A stretch of DNA of 64,000 bases from Stutzerimonas stutzeri. Lineage in GTDB: Bacteria > Pseudomonadota > Gammaproteobacteria > Pseudomonadales > Pseudomonadaceae. The notes under the pieces are model-generated. The model ran no database searches. It saw nothing but the letters and a program-made list of their open reading frames with translations, and was not told the origin of the DNA. The stretch lies in contig NZ_JYHV01000014.1 in the NCBI RefSeq assembly GCF_000952685.1, positions 124,001 through 188,000 on the forward strand. The letters are read 5' to 3'. The position numbers and the translations under genes are program-made. Shown here piece by piece: positions 40,509 to 49,409 of the stretch (positions are counted from its first letter, which is position 1; every line of letters starts with the position of its first letter).

Positions 40509-41558
40509 ATGAATACATTGCTGCTGCATTGCCGCCCAGGCTTCGAAAACGAAGTCTGCGCCGAGATCAGCGACCAGGCCGCCCGACTGAGCGTGGCCGG
40601 CTACGCCAAGGCGAAACCGAACAGTGCCTGCGCCGAGTTTATTTGCAGCGAGCCGGAACAAGCGCAGCGCATGATGCGCGGCGTGCGCTTCGCCCGCTTG
40701 ATCTTCGTTCGGCAATGGGCGCGTGGCGAGCATCTGGCATTGCCAGAGACCGACCGTATCGGCGTATTGCTCGAACACCTCAAGACCTACCCAGTATGCG
40801 GCAGCGTCTGGCTCGAGGTGCTGGATACCAACGACGGCAAGGAACTGTCGAACTTCTGCCGTAAGTTCGAGGCCCCGTTACGCAAGGCGCTGACCAAAGC
40901 CGGGCGGCTGGTCGAAGATGGCCCGGGGCCGCGCCTGCTGCTGACTTTTAAAAGTGGTCGCGAGGTATTTCTTGGCATTGCCGAGGCAGAGAACAGCGCC
41001 ATGTGGCCAATGGGCATTCCCCGTCTGAAGTTCCCTCGGCAGGCGCCGAGCCGCTCGACACTGAAACTGGAAGAGGCCTGGCACCACTTCATTCCCCGTG
41101 ACCAGTGGGATACGCGATTGGCGCCTGGGATGACCGCGGTGGACCTGGGTGCCTCGCCAGGCGGCTGGACTTGGCAGTTGGTCAACCGGGACATGGAAGT
41201 GATGGCGGTGGATAACGGTCCGATGAACGAGGAATTGCTCGAATCCGGTCTGGTCGGCCATTACCGAGCCGACGGGTTCGCTTTCCGTCCGAAGCGGCCG
41301 GTGGACTGGATGGTCTGCGATATCGTCGAGAAGCCGGCAAAGAACGCCGCCCTGCTGGAAACCTGGATCGGTGAAGGTTTGTGTCGAGAGGCGGTGGTCA
41401 ACCTCAAGCTGCCAATGAAACAGCGTTACGCGGAGGTGAAGCGTCTGCTGGAACGCATCGCCGATGGGCTTGCCGAACGAGGGGTGAAAGCGAGCATTGG
41501 CTGCAAGCAGCTTTACCATGACCGCGAGGAAGTGACCTGCCATTTGCGTCGCCTGTGA
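40509..41558 (+). CDS. rlmM: 23S rRNA 2'-O-ribose C2498 methyltransferase RlmM
   Basis: RlmM methylates the ribose of C2498 in 23S rRNA in the peptidyl transferase region. The 349-residue protein has the THUMP-like N-terminal half (LLLHCRPGFENEVCAEI) and an RFM methyltransferase domain with the SAM motif MTAVDLGASPGGWTWQLV, the catalytic Lys/Asp residues around VDWMVCDIVEKPAKN, and LKLPMKQRYAEVKRLLERI. The end of the protein (KASIGCKQLYHDREEVTCHLRRL) is typical of the family. ATG at 40509 is chosen by homology. Confidence 0.95.
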   Translation: MNTLLLHCRPGFENEVCAEISDQAARLSVAGYAKAKPNSACAEFICSEPEQAQRMMRGVRFARLIFVRQWARGEHLALPETDRIGVLLEHLKTYPVCGSVWLEVLDTNDGKELSNFCRKFEAPLRKALTKAGRLVEDGPGPRLLLTFKSGREVFLGIAEAENSAMWPMGIPRLKFPRQAPSRSTLKLEEAWHHFIPRDQWDTRLAPGMTAVDLGASPGGWTWQLVNRDMEVMAVDNGPMNEELLESGLVGHYRADGFAFRPKRPVDWMVCDIVEKPAKNAALLETWIGEGLCREAVVNLKLPMKQRYAEVKRLLERIADGLAERGVKASIGCKQLYHDREEVTCHLRRL

Positions 41559-41622
41559 CGCGGCAGCGGGTGACCGCATGATCTGTCTGGGCGACAATGC
41601 CGTTCTGTTTTAGGAGCCTGTG

Positions 41623-41874
41623 ATGTCTCAATCTGCTGAACTGTCTGCCGACGCGGTGCTCGATGCCAGCGGCCTGAACTGTCCCGAGCCAGTGATGATG
41701 CTGCACAACAAGGTGCGCGGACTCGGCGGCGGCGAACTGCTCAAGGTGATCGCAACCGATCCGTCCACCCAGCGTGATATTCCCAAGTTCTGCGTGTTTC
41801 TCGGGCACGAGCTGGTGGAGCAACAGATCGAAGAGGGCACCTATCTCTACTGGATCCGCAAGAAGACCGACTGA
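41623..41874 (+). CDS. tusA: Sulfur-transfer protein TusA
   Basis: TusA accepts persulfide from IscS and passes it to the TusBCD-TusE relay for 2-thiolation of tRNA wobble uridine, and serves other sulfur pathways. The 83-residue protein has the active Cys20 in the signature [15 protein letters not shown] and the expected fold length. ATG at 41623 follows an AGGAG site; a GTG at 41620 is in frame directly before it. The gene is followed by the convergent caa3 oxidase group. Confidence 0.93.
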   Translation: MSQSAELSADAVLDASGLNCPEPVMMLHNKVRGLGGGELLKVIATDPSTQRDIPKFCVFLGHELVEQQIEEGTYLYWIRKKTD

Positions 41875-41916
41875 GCGTGCTGCTCGGTCTGAAACCATCG
41901 CCGGGTTGTCGTTCGG

Positions 41917-42276
41917 TCAGACGCAGGGCGGCAAGAAAGCCAGCTGAAGCCCGACGAATACCGTCGCCAACGCGGCGATGAAATGAATTCCCGATGCGAC
42001 CTTGGTGACGAATACCTGCCGCTCATTGAGCTCATGCGGCTTGCGCGACAGCTTCCAGGACCGACGGCCCAACCAAAGCAGCAGCGCGACCACCATCAGC
42101 GTGAACACGCCGAAACTGGCGTTCAGCCAATTGAAGATGTCCTGACCCGGGTCCGGCGGCGCGATCGAGCAGACCACGGCCTGCGAGCCGTACATGGTGG
42201 CGAACCAGAAGCTCCAGATGGTCAGCCCGAATGGGATCTGCATCGGATGGAAAATCGAGGTGCGGCGGTATTTCAT
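41917..42276 (-). CDS. Small membrane protein downstream of the caa3 oxidase
   Basis: A 119-residue protein with three predicted helices: PFGLTIWSFWFATMYGSQAVVCSI, FNWLNASFGVFTLMVVALLLWLG and VASGIHFIAALATVFVGLQLAFLPPCV. I do not recognise a family. It begins exactly at the last base of the oxidase subunit I/III stop codon and is transcribed with it, so it is probably a small extra subunit or assembly factor of this oxidase. It lies convergent to tusA. Confidence 0.7.
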   Translation of the reverse strand: MKYRRTSIFHPMQIPFGLTIWSFWFATMYGSQAVVCSIAPPDPGQDIFNWLNASFGVFTLMVVALLLWLGRRSWKLSRKPHELNERQVFVTKVASGIHFIAALATVFVGLQLAFLPPCV

Positions 42277-44807
42277 CAGGCACCTCCCACGGCCGACGGG
42301 AACAGAGCGATCGCCGCATAAGCACTCCAGACCACCCCCAGGTTGTAGTACCAGAGTTGCTCGACCACCACCGGTTCGTAGGGCGCCTTCTCACCGACAT
42401 AACCGTAATGTACCCGTAGCATCTGTAGCAGCGTGCAGATCGCCGCGAGCCCACAATGGATCAGGCTGTAGGCGAGGATCACGAAGATCACCGCATCGTG
42501 GGCGGTTTCGGTGATTCGCAGATTGGCGCCCAGCAATACCCACAGCAGCATGCCGAACTGGACCACGCCGATCGCGGCAACCATGCCCAGATTGCTCTGC
42601 AACCGGGTGTTGTCGCCCCGACGAAGCCGCGCCGGTATACGGCGCATCCATAGCGTCCCGATCGTCAGCACAATGGCACTGGCCAACATCAGCCAGGTGT
42701 TGAGGTCGGATCGCTGCGGAACCTGCCATTCCGGCGAAACGGTCCACAGGTAGAACCAGCCGAACAGCAGCGACAGATACAGGGTGGCGTTGGCCAGCAA
42801 GGTGACGCCCATGCCCCACAATCCCGGACCGTCGAAGGTGCGCGAGTGCAGCGGGGGTTCGCCCGGCTGGGTGTGTGCGTCCGGAGCGGCCGCCGGGTGC
42901 GCGCCGTTTTCCCATGACCAGCGCAAAAGCACGACCAGCGTTACGAGGGTGGCAATGAGCGCGACCCAGTAGAACTTGTTCAACAGGCTCAGGCATAGCA
43001 CGGCGAGAAATACCGAGGCCACGAACGGCCACCAGCTGTTGCCCGGCAAATGAATGATTTCCCGCGCCTCGCCAGTCAACGGATCCGAACCCCAGGTTTC
43101 CCGTCGACCGTGATCGATCGTGGTCAACGCGTGTTCGCCACGCGCAATGCTCTTCGGCAGTCCCGGGTCTTTCCACAGAGGATGCCGGTCGGTGATATCC
43201 GGTAGGCTGACGAAGTTGTACGGGCTCGGTGGCAGGGCCGTGGCCCATTCCAGCGTGTCGGCGTTCCAGGGATTCTCTTTTGCCGGCTGACCGAAGCGGA
43301 AATGCAACACGATGTCGAGCAGGATGGTGCCGATGCCGATCGCCATGACGAAGCTGCCAATCGACGAGACCAGGTTAGGTATGTCCCAGCCCAGGCCCGT
43401 GTCGTAGGTATAGACCCGACGCGGCATGCCCAGCAGGCCTGTCCAGTGCATGATCAGGAAGGTGGTGTTGAAGCCGATGAACACCAGCCAGAAGCCCCAG
43501 CGGCCCAGGCGCACCGAGGGCATGCGCCCTGAAAAGTGCGGCAACCAATAATAGAGGCCGGCCATCAGTGGGAAGAACATGCCGCCGACCAGCACGTAAT
43601 GCATGTGTGCCACTACGAAATGGGTGTCATGCACCTGCCAATCGAAGGGCACCAGGGCCACCATGACACCGGTCAGGCCACCGCAGACAAAGACGATCAG
43701 AAAGCCGACCAGCCAGAGCATAGGCACGTGATAGACCGGCTTGCCCAGCCAGAGCGTGGCGACCCAGGCGAAGATCTGCACCCCGGTGGGGATTGCCACC
43801 AGCATGCTCGCCGCGGAAAAGAAGCCCAGCGCCAGCGCCGGAATGCCCACCGTGAACATATGGTGTACCCAGAGCCCGAAGCTGAGAAAACCGGTGGTCA
43901 GCACGCCGAGCACCACCCAGCGATAACCGACCAAGGGCCGTTGGCAGAACACCGGCAACAGCGTCGAGACGATGCCCGCTCCGGGTAGGAAGATGATGTA
44001 CACCTCGGGATGGCCGAACAGCCAGAACAGATGCTGCCAGAGCACTGGATCGCCGCCCTTGGCGGTGTCGAAGAAGGGCAGGCCGGCGGCGCGCTCCAAC
44101 TCCAGCAGAATGCTGCCCAGGATCAGCGGTGGGAAGCCGAACACGATCATCAGCGCCATGACCAGGATGTACCAGGCATAAAGCGGCATCTTATGCAGCG
44201 CCATGCCATTGGTGCGGGTGCGCAGGATCGAGACCACCAGCTCGACGCCGGCGCTGACCGCGGAGATCTCGACGAAGGTGATGCCCAGCAACCAGAAGTC
44301 CGAATTCACCCCCGGCATGTGCGAAGAGCTGGAAAGCGGTGTGTACATGAACCAGCCGGCTTTCGGCGCGACCCCGAGAAACACGCTGGACAGCAGAATG
44401 ATGCCGCCGAACAGGTAGCAGAAGTAGCCGAGCGAGGAGAGCCGCGGGAAGATCAGGTCGCGCGCGCCGATCATTTTCGGGATGAGATAGACCGCCAGGC
44501 CTTCCATCATCGGCACGGCGAACAGGAACATCATCACCGAGCCGTGCATGGTGAAGACCTGGTTGTAGACGTCGGGCTCCATCAGCACATAGCCGGGCAT
44601 GGCCAGCTGGGTGCGGATCAACATCGCCATCAACCCGCCGATCAGGAAGAACACACCGCCCGTGATCAGAAAGCGCAGGCCGATGCTGGTGTGATTGACG
44701 ATGGTCAGTGCGCGCCAGCCGCGTGGGTTGCCCCAGACGTCGTTGAACTGGTCGTGGAGCTGATCGGGATCGGTAGACGGGGCGCTGCCCCTGAACGAAG
44801 CATTCAT
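42276..44807 (-). CDS. Cytochrome c oxidase subunit I fused to subunit III (caa3 type)
   Basis: This 843-residue protein joins the catalytic subunit I (about residues 20-560) to a subunit III-like domain (about 600-840). Subunit I shows TMHGSVMMFLFAVPM (haem a ligand His), LFWLFGHPEVYIIFLPGAG (CuB His and the cross-linked Tyr in HPEVY), WVHHMFTVG (two CuB His) and VAHMHYVLVGG (haem a3/a His). The C-terminal part has the helical pattern of subunit III. It should reduce O2 to water while pumping protons. Start at 44807 overlaps the subunit II stop (ATGA). Confidence 0.93.
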   Translation of the reverse strand: MNASFRGSAPSTDPDQLHDQFNDVWGNPRGWRALTIVNHTSIGLRFLITGGVFFLIGGLMAMLIRTQLAMPGYVLMEPDVYNQVFTMHGSVMMFLFAVPMMEGLAVYLIPKMIGARDLIFPRLSSLGYFCYLFGGIILLSSVFLGVAPKAGWFMYTPLSSSSHMPGVNSDFWLLGITFVEISAVSAGVELVVSILRTRTNGMALHKMPLYAWYILVMALMIVFGFPPLILGSILLELERAAGLPFFDTAKGGDPVLWQHLFWLFGHPEVYIIFLPGAGIVSTLLPVFCQRPLVGYRWVVLGVLTTGFLSFGLWVHHMFTVGIPALALGFFSAASMLVAIPTGVQIFAWVATLWLGKPVYHVPMLWLVGFLIVFVCGGLTGVMVALVPFDWQVHDTHFVVAHMHYVLVGGMFFPLMAGLYYWLPHFSGRMPSVRLGRWGFWLVFIGFNTTFLIMHWTGLLGMPRRVYTYDTGLGWDIPNLVSSIGSFVMAIGIGTILLDIVLHFRFGQPAKENPWNADTLEWATALPPSPYNFVSLPDITDRHPLWKDPGLPKSIARGEHALTTIDHGRRETWGSDPLTGEAREIIHLPGNSWWPFVASVFLAVLCLSLLNKFYWVALIATLVTLVVLLRWSWENGAHPAAAPDAHTQPGEPPLHSRTFDGPGLWGMGVTLLANATLYLSLLFGWFYLWTVSPEWQVPQRSDLNTWLMLASAIVLTIGTLWMRRIPARLRRGDNTRLQSNLGMVAAIGVVQFGMLLWVLLGANLRITETAHDAVIFVILAYSLIHCGLAAICTLLQMLRVHYGYVGEKAPYEPVVVEQLWYYNLGVVWSAYAAIALFPSAVGGA

Positions 44808-45871
44808 GGCGCGAGCGTCTCCAGCCAAACAGCGATCTGGTCGAGGGTTTCCGGCGGAACGTCGTCGTGCGCCGGCATGCCATTGCCGAATTTGAGTTCC
44901 TTGTGCTCACGCAGCCAACGACGCAGACCTTCGCGGTTGTTTTCGATTACCCCGGCACCCAGGCTGGGGCGGGTGGCGAGGTCGGTTAGGTCCGGCGCAC
45001 GATTGCCATCGGTAATGCCTGCAACACGATGACACTGGCCGCAGCGATCGTTGAACACCTGACCGGCCGCACCCGGTGCGCGCTGCTCGAATGTCAGGTT
45101 TTTCCTGGCGGCGATCCAGGTCTCGAAGTCGGCCGCTGGCTGGGCCTCGACATGGAGTTTCATACGTGTGTGCTGGAGACCGCAGAACTCCGAACACTGG
45201 CCGTGGAAGATCCCGGCGTGCCCGGCCTCGATGCGAATCACATTGGTGCGTCCCGGAAGCATATCCATCTTGCCGCCAAGTCTGGGGATCCAGAATGAGT
45301 GGATGACGTCGGCGCTGGTGACCTGAACGTCGATCAGCCGGCCAGCCGGAATGATCAGCTGGTTCGCTGTGGTTACGCCGCTGTCGGGGTAATGGACCTC
45401 CCACCACCATTGATGGCCGGTGACTCGCACCTTCAGCGGTTGCTCGCCTTCCACCGGGAGGGGCAGCATGCTGCGGCCAGTCGGGATGCCAACTATCAGC
45501 AGTACGATAATGCTCAGGCTAGGCAGGACGATGCCGCCACCAATGACCCAACGGCGGTTGAGTCGTATCGCCTGTTCCTCGCTGGTCTGGCGTGGCTCGC
45601 GGGCCAGCGCATAGATCCAGATCGCAGTGACCGCCACCAGCACCAGGCTGGCGAAGCCGAACATGCCCCACCAGACGTTGGCCACCTGCCGGGCCATGGG
45701 GCTGGCCGGATCGAGGGTGGAAAGTGGGCCACCGCAGCCGGTCAACGAAGGAACTGCCAGCGCCAGCGTGGTCCATTTCAAGAGACGGCCGGCACGTTCG
45801 AGCGGTTGCGTGGCCCGTCCCCCTTTCTGACGTTGGAGTGCCGGATGGCCAAATCCCAATATTCGATTCAT
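44804..45871 (-). CDS. Cytochrome c oxidase subunit II with fused cytochrome c (caa3 type)
   Basis: Subunit II accepts electrons at the CuA centre. The 355-residue protein, counted from ATG 45871, has a lipoprotein signal with lipobox LTGC ending at C46, two membrane helices, and the CuA ligands H191, C226, E228, C230, H234 and M237 (GQCSEFCGLQHTRM). A C-terminal cytochrome c domain has CGQCH at 277-281 and Met332, which makes it a caa3-type subunit. The start is uncertain: only ATG 45871 and TTGs at 45859 and 45781 are available. With ATG 45871 the gene overlaps the divergent DUF2231 gene head-to-head by 27 bases. Confidence 0.88.
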   Translation of the reverse strand: MNRILGFGHPALQRQKGGRATQPLERAGRLLKWTTLALAVPSLTGCGGPLSTLDPASPMARQVANVWWGMFGFASLVLVAVTAIWIYALAREPRQTSEEQAIRLNRRWVIGGGIVLPSLSIIVLLIVGIPTGRSMLPLPVEGEQPLKVRVTGHQWWWEVHYPDSGVTTANQLIIPAGRLIDVQVTSADVIHSFWIPRLGGKMDMLPGRTNVIRIEAGHAGIFHGQCSEFCGLQHTRMKLHVEAQPAADFETWIAARKNLTFEQRAPGAAGQVFNDRCGQCHRVAGITDGNRAPDLTDLATRPSLGAGVIENNREGLRRWLREHKELKFGNGMPAHDDVPPETLDQIAVWLETLAP

Positions 45872-46309
45872 AGCCGCGCCGCTATTGCCGGGCATCCTCT
45901 GCACCCGATGTTGATTCATTTCCCGGTTGCGGCTTTGACTGGCCTGCTGCCGGTCGATCTCGCCCATCTCTGGACGTTGGACGATTTTTGGTGGCGTGCC
46001 GGGCTCTGGCTGGCTGGAGTGGGTGCACTGGGAGGCTGGGTCGCGAGCATTTTCGGGCTGATCGATCTGCTCACGGTGCGTGAGATTCGACTGAAGATAA
46101 CCGCCTGGTGCCATGCGATCCTGGCCGTGATGATGCTCTCGCTGGCCTCGCTCAACTGGCTGTTGCGTTTTCAGAACAAGGGAGGCGGCATGGAGCTTTG
46201 GGCTTTGTATCTGTCGGCCGTCACCGCGGCGCTGATCGCCCTGGCTGCCTATCTCGGCGGACGGTTGGTGTACGAGCACGCCGTCGGGGTCGACGTGGAA
46301 AAGGTCTGA
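45845..46309 (+). CDS. DUF2231 family membrane protein
   Basis: A 154-residue protein with four predicted helices. The N-terminal IAGHPLHPMLIHFPVAALTGLLPVDL carries the H-P-x-H-P-M-x-x-x-F-P pattern that defines the DUF2231 family. Several members may bind haem or take part in redox processes, but no function is established. The gene is divergent from the caa3 oxidase operon and its start overlaps the 5' end of subunit II. GGAG lies seven bases before ATG, so this start is better supported than that of the overlapping gene. Confidence 0.82.
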   Translation: MAKSQYSIHSRAAIAGHPLHPMLIHFPVAALTGLLPVDLAHLWTLDDFWWRAGLWLAGVGALGGWVASIFGLIDLLTVREIRLKITAWCHAILAVMMLSLASLNWLLRFQNKGGGMELWALYLSAVTAALIALAAYLGGRLVYEHAVGVDVEKV

Positions 46310-46377
46310 TCCGGGCGATACATTCAGCTTGGGTCGTTCGGTCATGAGCATCATTCGGTTCTGTCGAACGGTTTGGG

Positions 46378-46791
46378 CTAGAACGGCTTGGCCAGTACCA
46401 GCCAGAGTGTCGCGGTTATAAAGGCCGCTATGGCCGCGCCAAGAAACAGGCAACGGAGGTTCACGCTCTGTTCCGGCTCCCGCTCGATGTGCAGCACCAT
46501 GACCCCGCATAGGGCATGACACAGCACCATGCCAGCGACAGTGCTGAGCTTGACGATCAACCAGCCGGCCAGAATCCCATCACGCAAAAACAGCGCCGTG
46601 CCTGAGCCGATCGTGATAAGCGCGGCGGGTGTGCCGATGAGCGTGAAGACCATGCGTGTCAGATGCGCGTGGTCCCGATAGAAGAGGGCGCTGGTTTGCC
46701 GGGTGCCAGCGGCGACGAGCGCAGGCAGGTACAGCAGCGTGCCGCACCAACACAGCAGGCTCGCGAAGTGCAGCAGTTTGAGCAGGGGCAT
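46378..46791 (-). CDS. Four-helix membrane protein, CopD/HemJ-like
   Basis: A 137-residue inner-membrane protein with four helices. The N-terminal LLKLLHFASLLCWCGTLLYLPALVA resembles the first helix of the CopD and HemJ groups (a His near the start and a W...L.YLP pattern), but the Arg that follows YLP in HemJ is not present. It may handle copper or haem in line with the nearby oxidase; this is an inference. ATG at 46791 is preferred over 46803 because of a GGAG site at the right distance. Confidence 0.62.
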   Translation of the reverse strand: MPLLKLLHFASLLCWCGTLLYLPALVAAGTRQTSALFYRDHAHLTRMVFTLIGTPAALITIGSGTALFLRDGILAGWLIVKLSTVAGMVLCHALCGVMVLHIEREPEQSVNLRCLFLGAAIAAFITATLWLVLAKPF

Positions 46792-46939
46792 TCGCGTCTC
46801 CATCCGGCCCGCGGCAAGTCAGAGGTTGTGACAACCCTCCGCCGAGGCGGTTCGGATGGCGCGCGCTGATGATGGCTGCCCAGTTGTGGCGGTAAGAGCG
46901 CGAGGCCTCCTGGGCAATTGAGCGAAGGACGAGCCGGTG

Positions 46940-47791
46940 TCAGCTGTCGGCGCCGTGTTCTGCCCGCTTGAAGAGTTGGCTCCCGCAGCGGCTGCAGAAG
47001 GCCGCATTGGGTTCATGGCTGAGTTTTTCGCAGGTCGGGCAGCGGTGCTGCAGGCTGTCGGTCCGCATGGCGGTAGCCAGTTCGGCCGTGAAAATGCCAG
47101 TCGGTACCGCGATGATCGAATAGCCGGTGATCATTACCAGGGTGGCGAGAGCCTTGCCCAACGGTGTGTGCGGGACGATATCGCCGAAGCCCACCGTGGT
47201 GATGGTCACCACGGCCCAGTAGATGCTCATGGGGATGCTGGTGAAGCCGTTTTCAGGGCCCTCGATGACGTACATGAGCGTGCCGTAGATCAGCACCATA
47301 GTGGTCACGCTGAGCAGGAAAACAATGATCTTCTGCTTGCTTCCACGAAGGGCAACCAGTAGGAAGTTGGCCTGGCTAAGATACTGAGTTAGCTTCAGTA
47401 CCCGGAACACTCGCAGCATCCGAATAGCGCGCACCACCAGCAGATATTCGGCGTCTGGATAAAACAGCGCAATAAAGGCAGGCACCACCGACAGGAGGTC
47501 AATCGCGCCGTAGAAACTGAATACGTATCTGCGTGGCTCCGGATGGCAGTAAATGCGGACCAGATACTCGATTAGAAAGATTCCGGTGAACAACCATTCC
47601 AGTCCGTCCAGCAGAACACCATACCGATCGCTGTAAACAGCCACGCTGTCGAACATGACAACCAAGAGACTGGCCAGGATAACGAACAGAAGCCAGGTAT
47701 CGAAGCGTCTGCCCGCCGATGTATTGGTGAAGAAGATGATGACGTAGAGGCGCTCGCGCCAGCCCATCGATCGGAGGGCGTCGTTGTCCAT
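46940..47791 (-). CDS. Voltage-gated potassium-channel homologue with C-terminal zinc ribbon
   Basis: A 283-residue protein with six membrane helices. S4 has regularly spaced arginines (RAIRMLRVFRVLKL, residues 121-134), and the selectivity filter is TVGFGD at 199-204 (TITTVGFGDIVPHTP), so it is a likely K+ channel of the Kv type. After S6 a short tail carries C251, C254, C266 and C269 (CPTC and CSRC), a zinc-ribbon arrangement rarely discussed in bacterial channels. ATG at 47791 has a GGGAG site; the open frame upstream to 47860 is not conserved. It is divergent from moaA. Confidence 0.9.
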   Translation of the reverse strand: MDNDALRSMGWRERLYVIIFFTNTSAGRRFDTWLLFVILASLLVVMFDSVAVYSDRYGVLLDGLEWLFTGIFLIEYLVRIYCHPEPRRYVFSFYGAIDLLSVVPAFIALFYPDAEYLLVVRAIRMLRVFRVLKLTQYLSQANFLLVALRGSKQKIIVFLLSVTTMVLIYGTLMYVIEGPENGFTSIPMSIYWAVVTITTVGFGDIVPHTPLGKALATLVMITGYSIIAVPTGIFTAELATAMRTDSLQHRCPTCEKLSHEPNAAFCSRCGSQLFKRAEHGADS

Positions 47792-48024
47792 TTGCGGAAG
47801 CTCCCGGAAATCGGTGAATTCGAAAATTATCCCAGTGTTCGAACCGTAGCCGCAAAGCATCGTTGCGGCCCGGATGGCAAAAATATCGGACGGAGTCGTT
47901 CTGCCTTGGTTGGGTGGGCTGTTTAAGCGGCGTCACTTCGTGGTGACCATTCAGCTCTGCACCTTTGCCTCGCGCCACGTTCCGGCATAGTCTTAGGCAT
48001 GCGTATCAGGCCTCGGAGAGCGAC

Positions 48025-49020
48025 ATGCCAGATTCCCAGTTGGTCGATCCGTTCGGCCGACGCATCACCTACCTTAGGCTGTCGGTTACCGACCGCTGCG
48101 ATTTTCGCTGCACCTATTGCATGAGCGAGGACATGGTCTTCGCTCCGCGTGCGCAGATCCTCTCGCTGGAAGAGCTCTACGCCGTGGCCGACGCCTTCAT
48201 CAGGCTAGGCGTCAAGCGCATTCGTGTGACCGGTGGCGAACCGTTGGTACGCAAAGGCTTGCCGACTTTGTTGAGTCGTCTGGGCGCGCGTGAGGAACTG
48301 GAAGATCTGGCGATCACCACCAATGGCTCACAATTGCCGACTCTCGCACCGGTGCTGCGCGATGCGGGCGTCAAGCGTCTGAACATCAGTCTCGATTCCC
48401 TCAAGCGAGAACGTTTCGCCGAGCTTACCCGCCGTGACAAGCTCGACCAGGTCATCGAGGGCATCGATGCGGCGCGTAACGCCGGGTTCCGCCGAATCAA
48501 GCTCAACAGTGTGATTCAGAAAGGCCGCAATGACGACGAAGTGCTCGACCTGGTGAATTTCGCCGTGGACCGCGGGCTCGATATCAGCTTCATCGAAGAA
48601 ATGCCCCTGGGCAACATCTCCAGCCACGAGCGGGAAATCACCTTCTGTTCCAGCGAGGAGGTGCGTGAACGAATCGAGGTGGGGCACCAACTGATACGCA
48701 GTAGCCACACCACGGGCGGCCCATCGCGCTATTGGCAAGTTGCCGGCAGCGATACCCAGGTCGGCTTCATCTCACCGCACAGCAATAACTTCTGCGGCAG
48801 TTGCAACCGTGTGCGCGTCACCGCTGAAGGTAAGCTGGTGCTCTGCCTGGGGCACGAGGGCGCGCTCGATCTCAAGACCCTGATGCGGCGCTATCCGGGC
48901 GACAGCGAGCGGCTGCGCCAGGCGCTGATCGACGCACTGCAACTGAAGCCGGAGAAGCACGAGTTTCGTACCGACGAGCAGGTCCAGGTGGTGCGCTTCA
49001 TGAGCATGACGGGCGGTTAA
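48025..49020 (+). CDS. moaA: GTP 3',8-cyclase MoaA
   Basis: MoaA is a radical SAM enzyme that starts molybdenum cofactor synthesis by converting GTP to 3',8-cyclo-7,8-dihydro-GTP. The 331-residue protein has the N-terminal cluster at C25, C29 and C32 (DRCDFRCTYC), the C-terminal cluster in NFCGSCNRVRVTAEGKLVLCLG, and the essential C-terminal Gly-Gly (MTGG). ATG at 48025 follows a GGAGAG site; an open frame extends to 47965 without conservation. In this group of bacteria the cofactor would serve nitrate reductase among others. Confidence 0.96.
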   Translation: MPDSQLVDPFGRRITYLRLSVTDRCDFRCTYCMSEDMVFAPRAQILSLEELYAVADAFIRLGVKRIRVTGGEPLVRKGLPTLLSRLGAREELEDLAITTNGSQLPTLAPVLRDAGVKRLNISLDSLKRERFAELTRRDKLDQVIEGIDAARNAGFRRIKLNSVIQKGRNDDEVLDLVNFAVDRGLDISFIEEMPLGNISSHEREITFCSSEEVRERIEVGHQLIRSSHTTGGPSRYWQVAGSDTQVGFISPHSNNFCGSCNRVRVTAEGKLVLCLGHEGALDLKTLMRRYPGDSERLRQALIDALQLKPEKHEFRTDEQVQVVRFMSMTGG

Positions 49021-49409
49021 AGCGAACATGCGATGCTCCACTGCCATAATTGAGTAGGGTGGGCTGGGCGGCATCCCGCTTCATTCCAGATTCCAGCCCG
49101 CACCGGAACGGAGCTGGCATCCTTCACACTTGATCGGTTTCGCTCCTGCACGATTTTGGTTGTCGCCGCGTAAACATTGCCGCCACTGGTGGGTTGGGCG
49201 GCCCCAGTAGGATGACCTGGTAGCGCTCCGCTTCAGCCCACCCGCATGCACATCCCAGTCACCGAAAGTGCGCATCCATCCCCGCGATGGCCGTTAGGCA
49301 GCATGATAAACTCCGGCGTTTCGTGCAGCACCCACTCGATGCCAGGAATCCCGATGTTCGCGGCGACTCTGCTTGTTCATCCTCACGCTGATGCCATGGA
49401 TAGGCCCAC
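49021..49409 (+). other. Intergenic region between moaA and smc with degenerate repeats
   Basis: About 390 bases without a gene. Two related G-rich tracts occur, GTAGGGTGGGCTGGGCGG near 49053-49070 and GGTGGGTTGGGCGG near 49179-49192, and a complementary CGCTTCAGCCCACCC near 49230-49244. They look like a decayed intergenic repeat of the kind scattered through Pseudomonas genomes, but I cannot prove a family. The end of the region should hold the smc promoter. Short open frames on the minus strand are not convincing. Confidence 0.45.

Noticed and set aside
44010..45032. 340-codon plus-strand frame opposite the caa3 subunit I/II junction
   Set aside because: Antisense to the oxidase genes and dominated by His, Gln and Glu; no start signal.
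45872..46522. Long upstream extension of subunit II on the minus strand
   Set aside because: The extension is antisense to the DUF2231 gene, shows no membrane segment and has the low-complexity look of a shadow frame.
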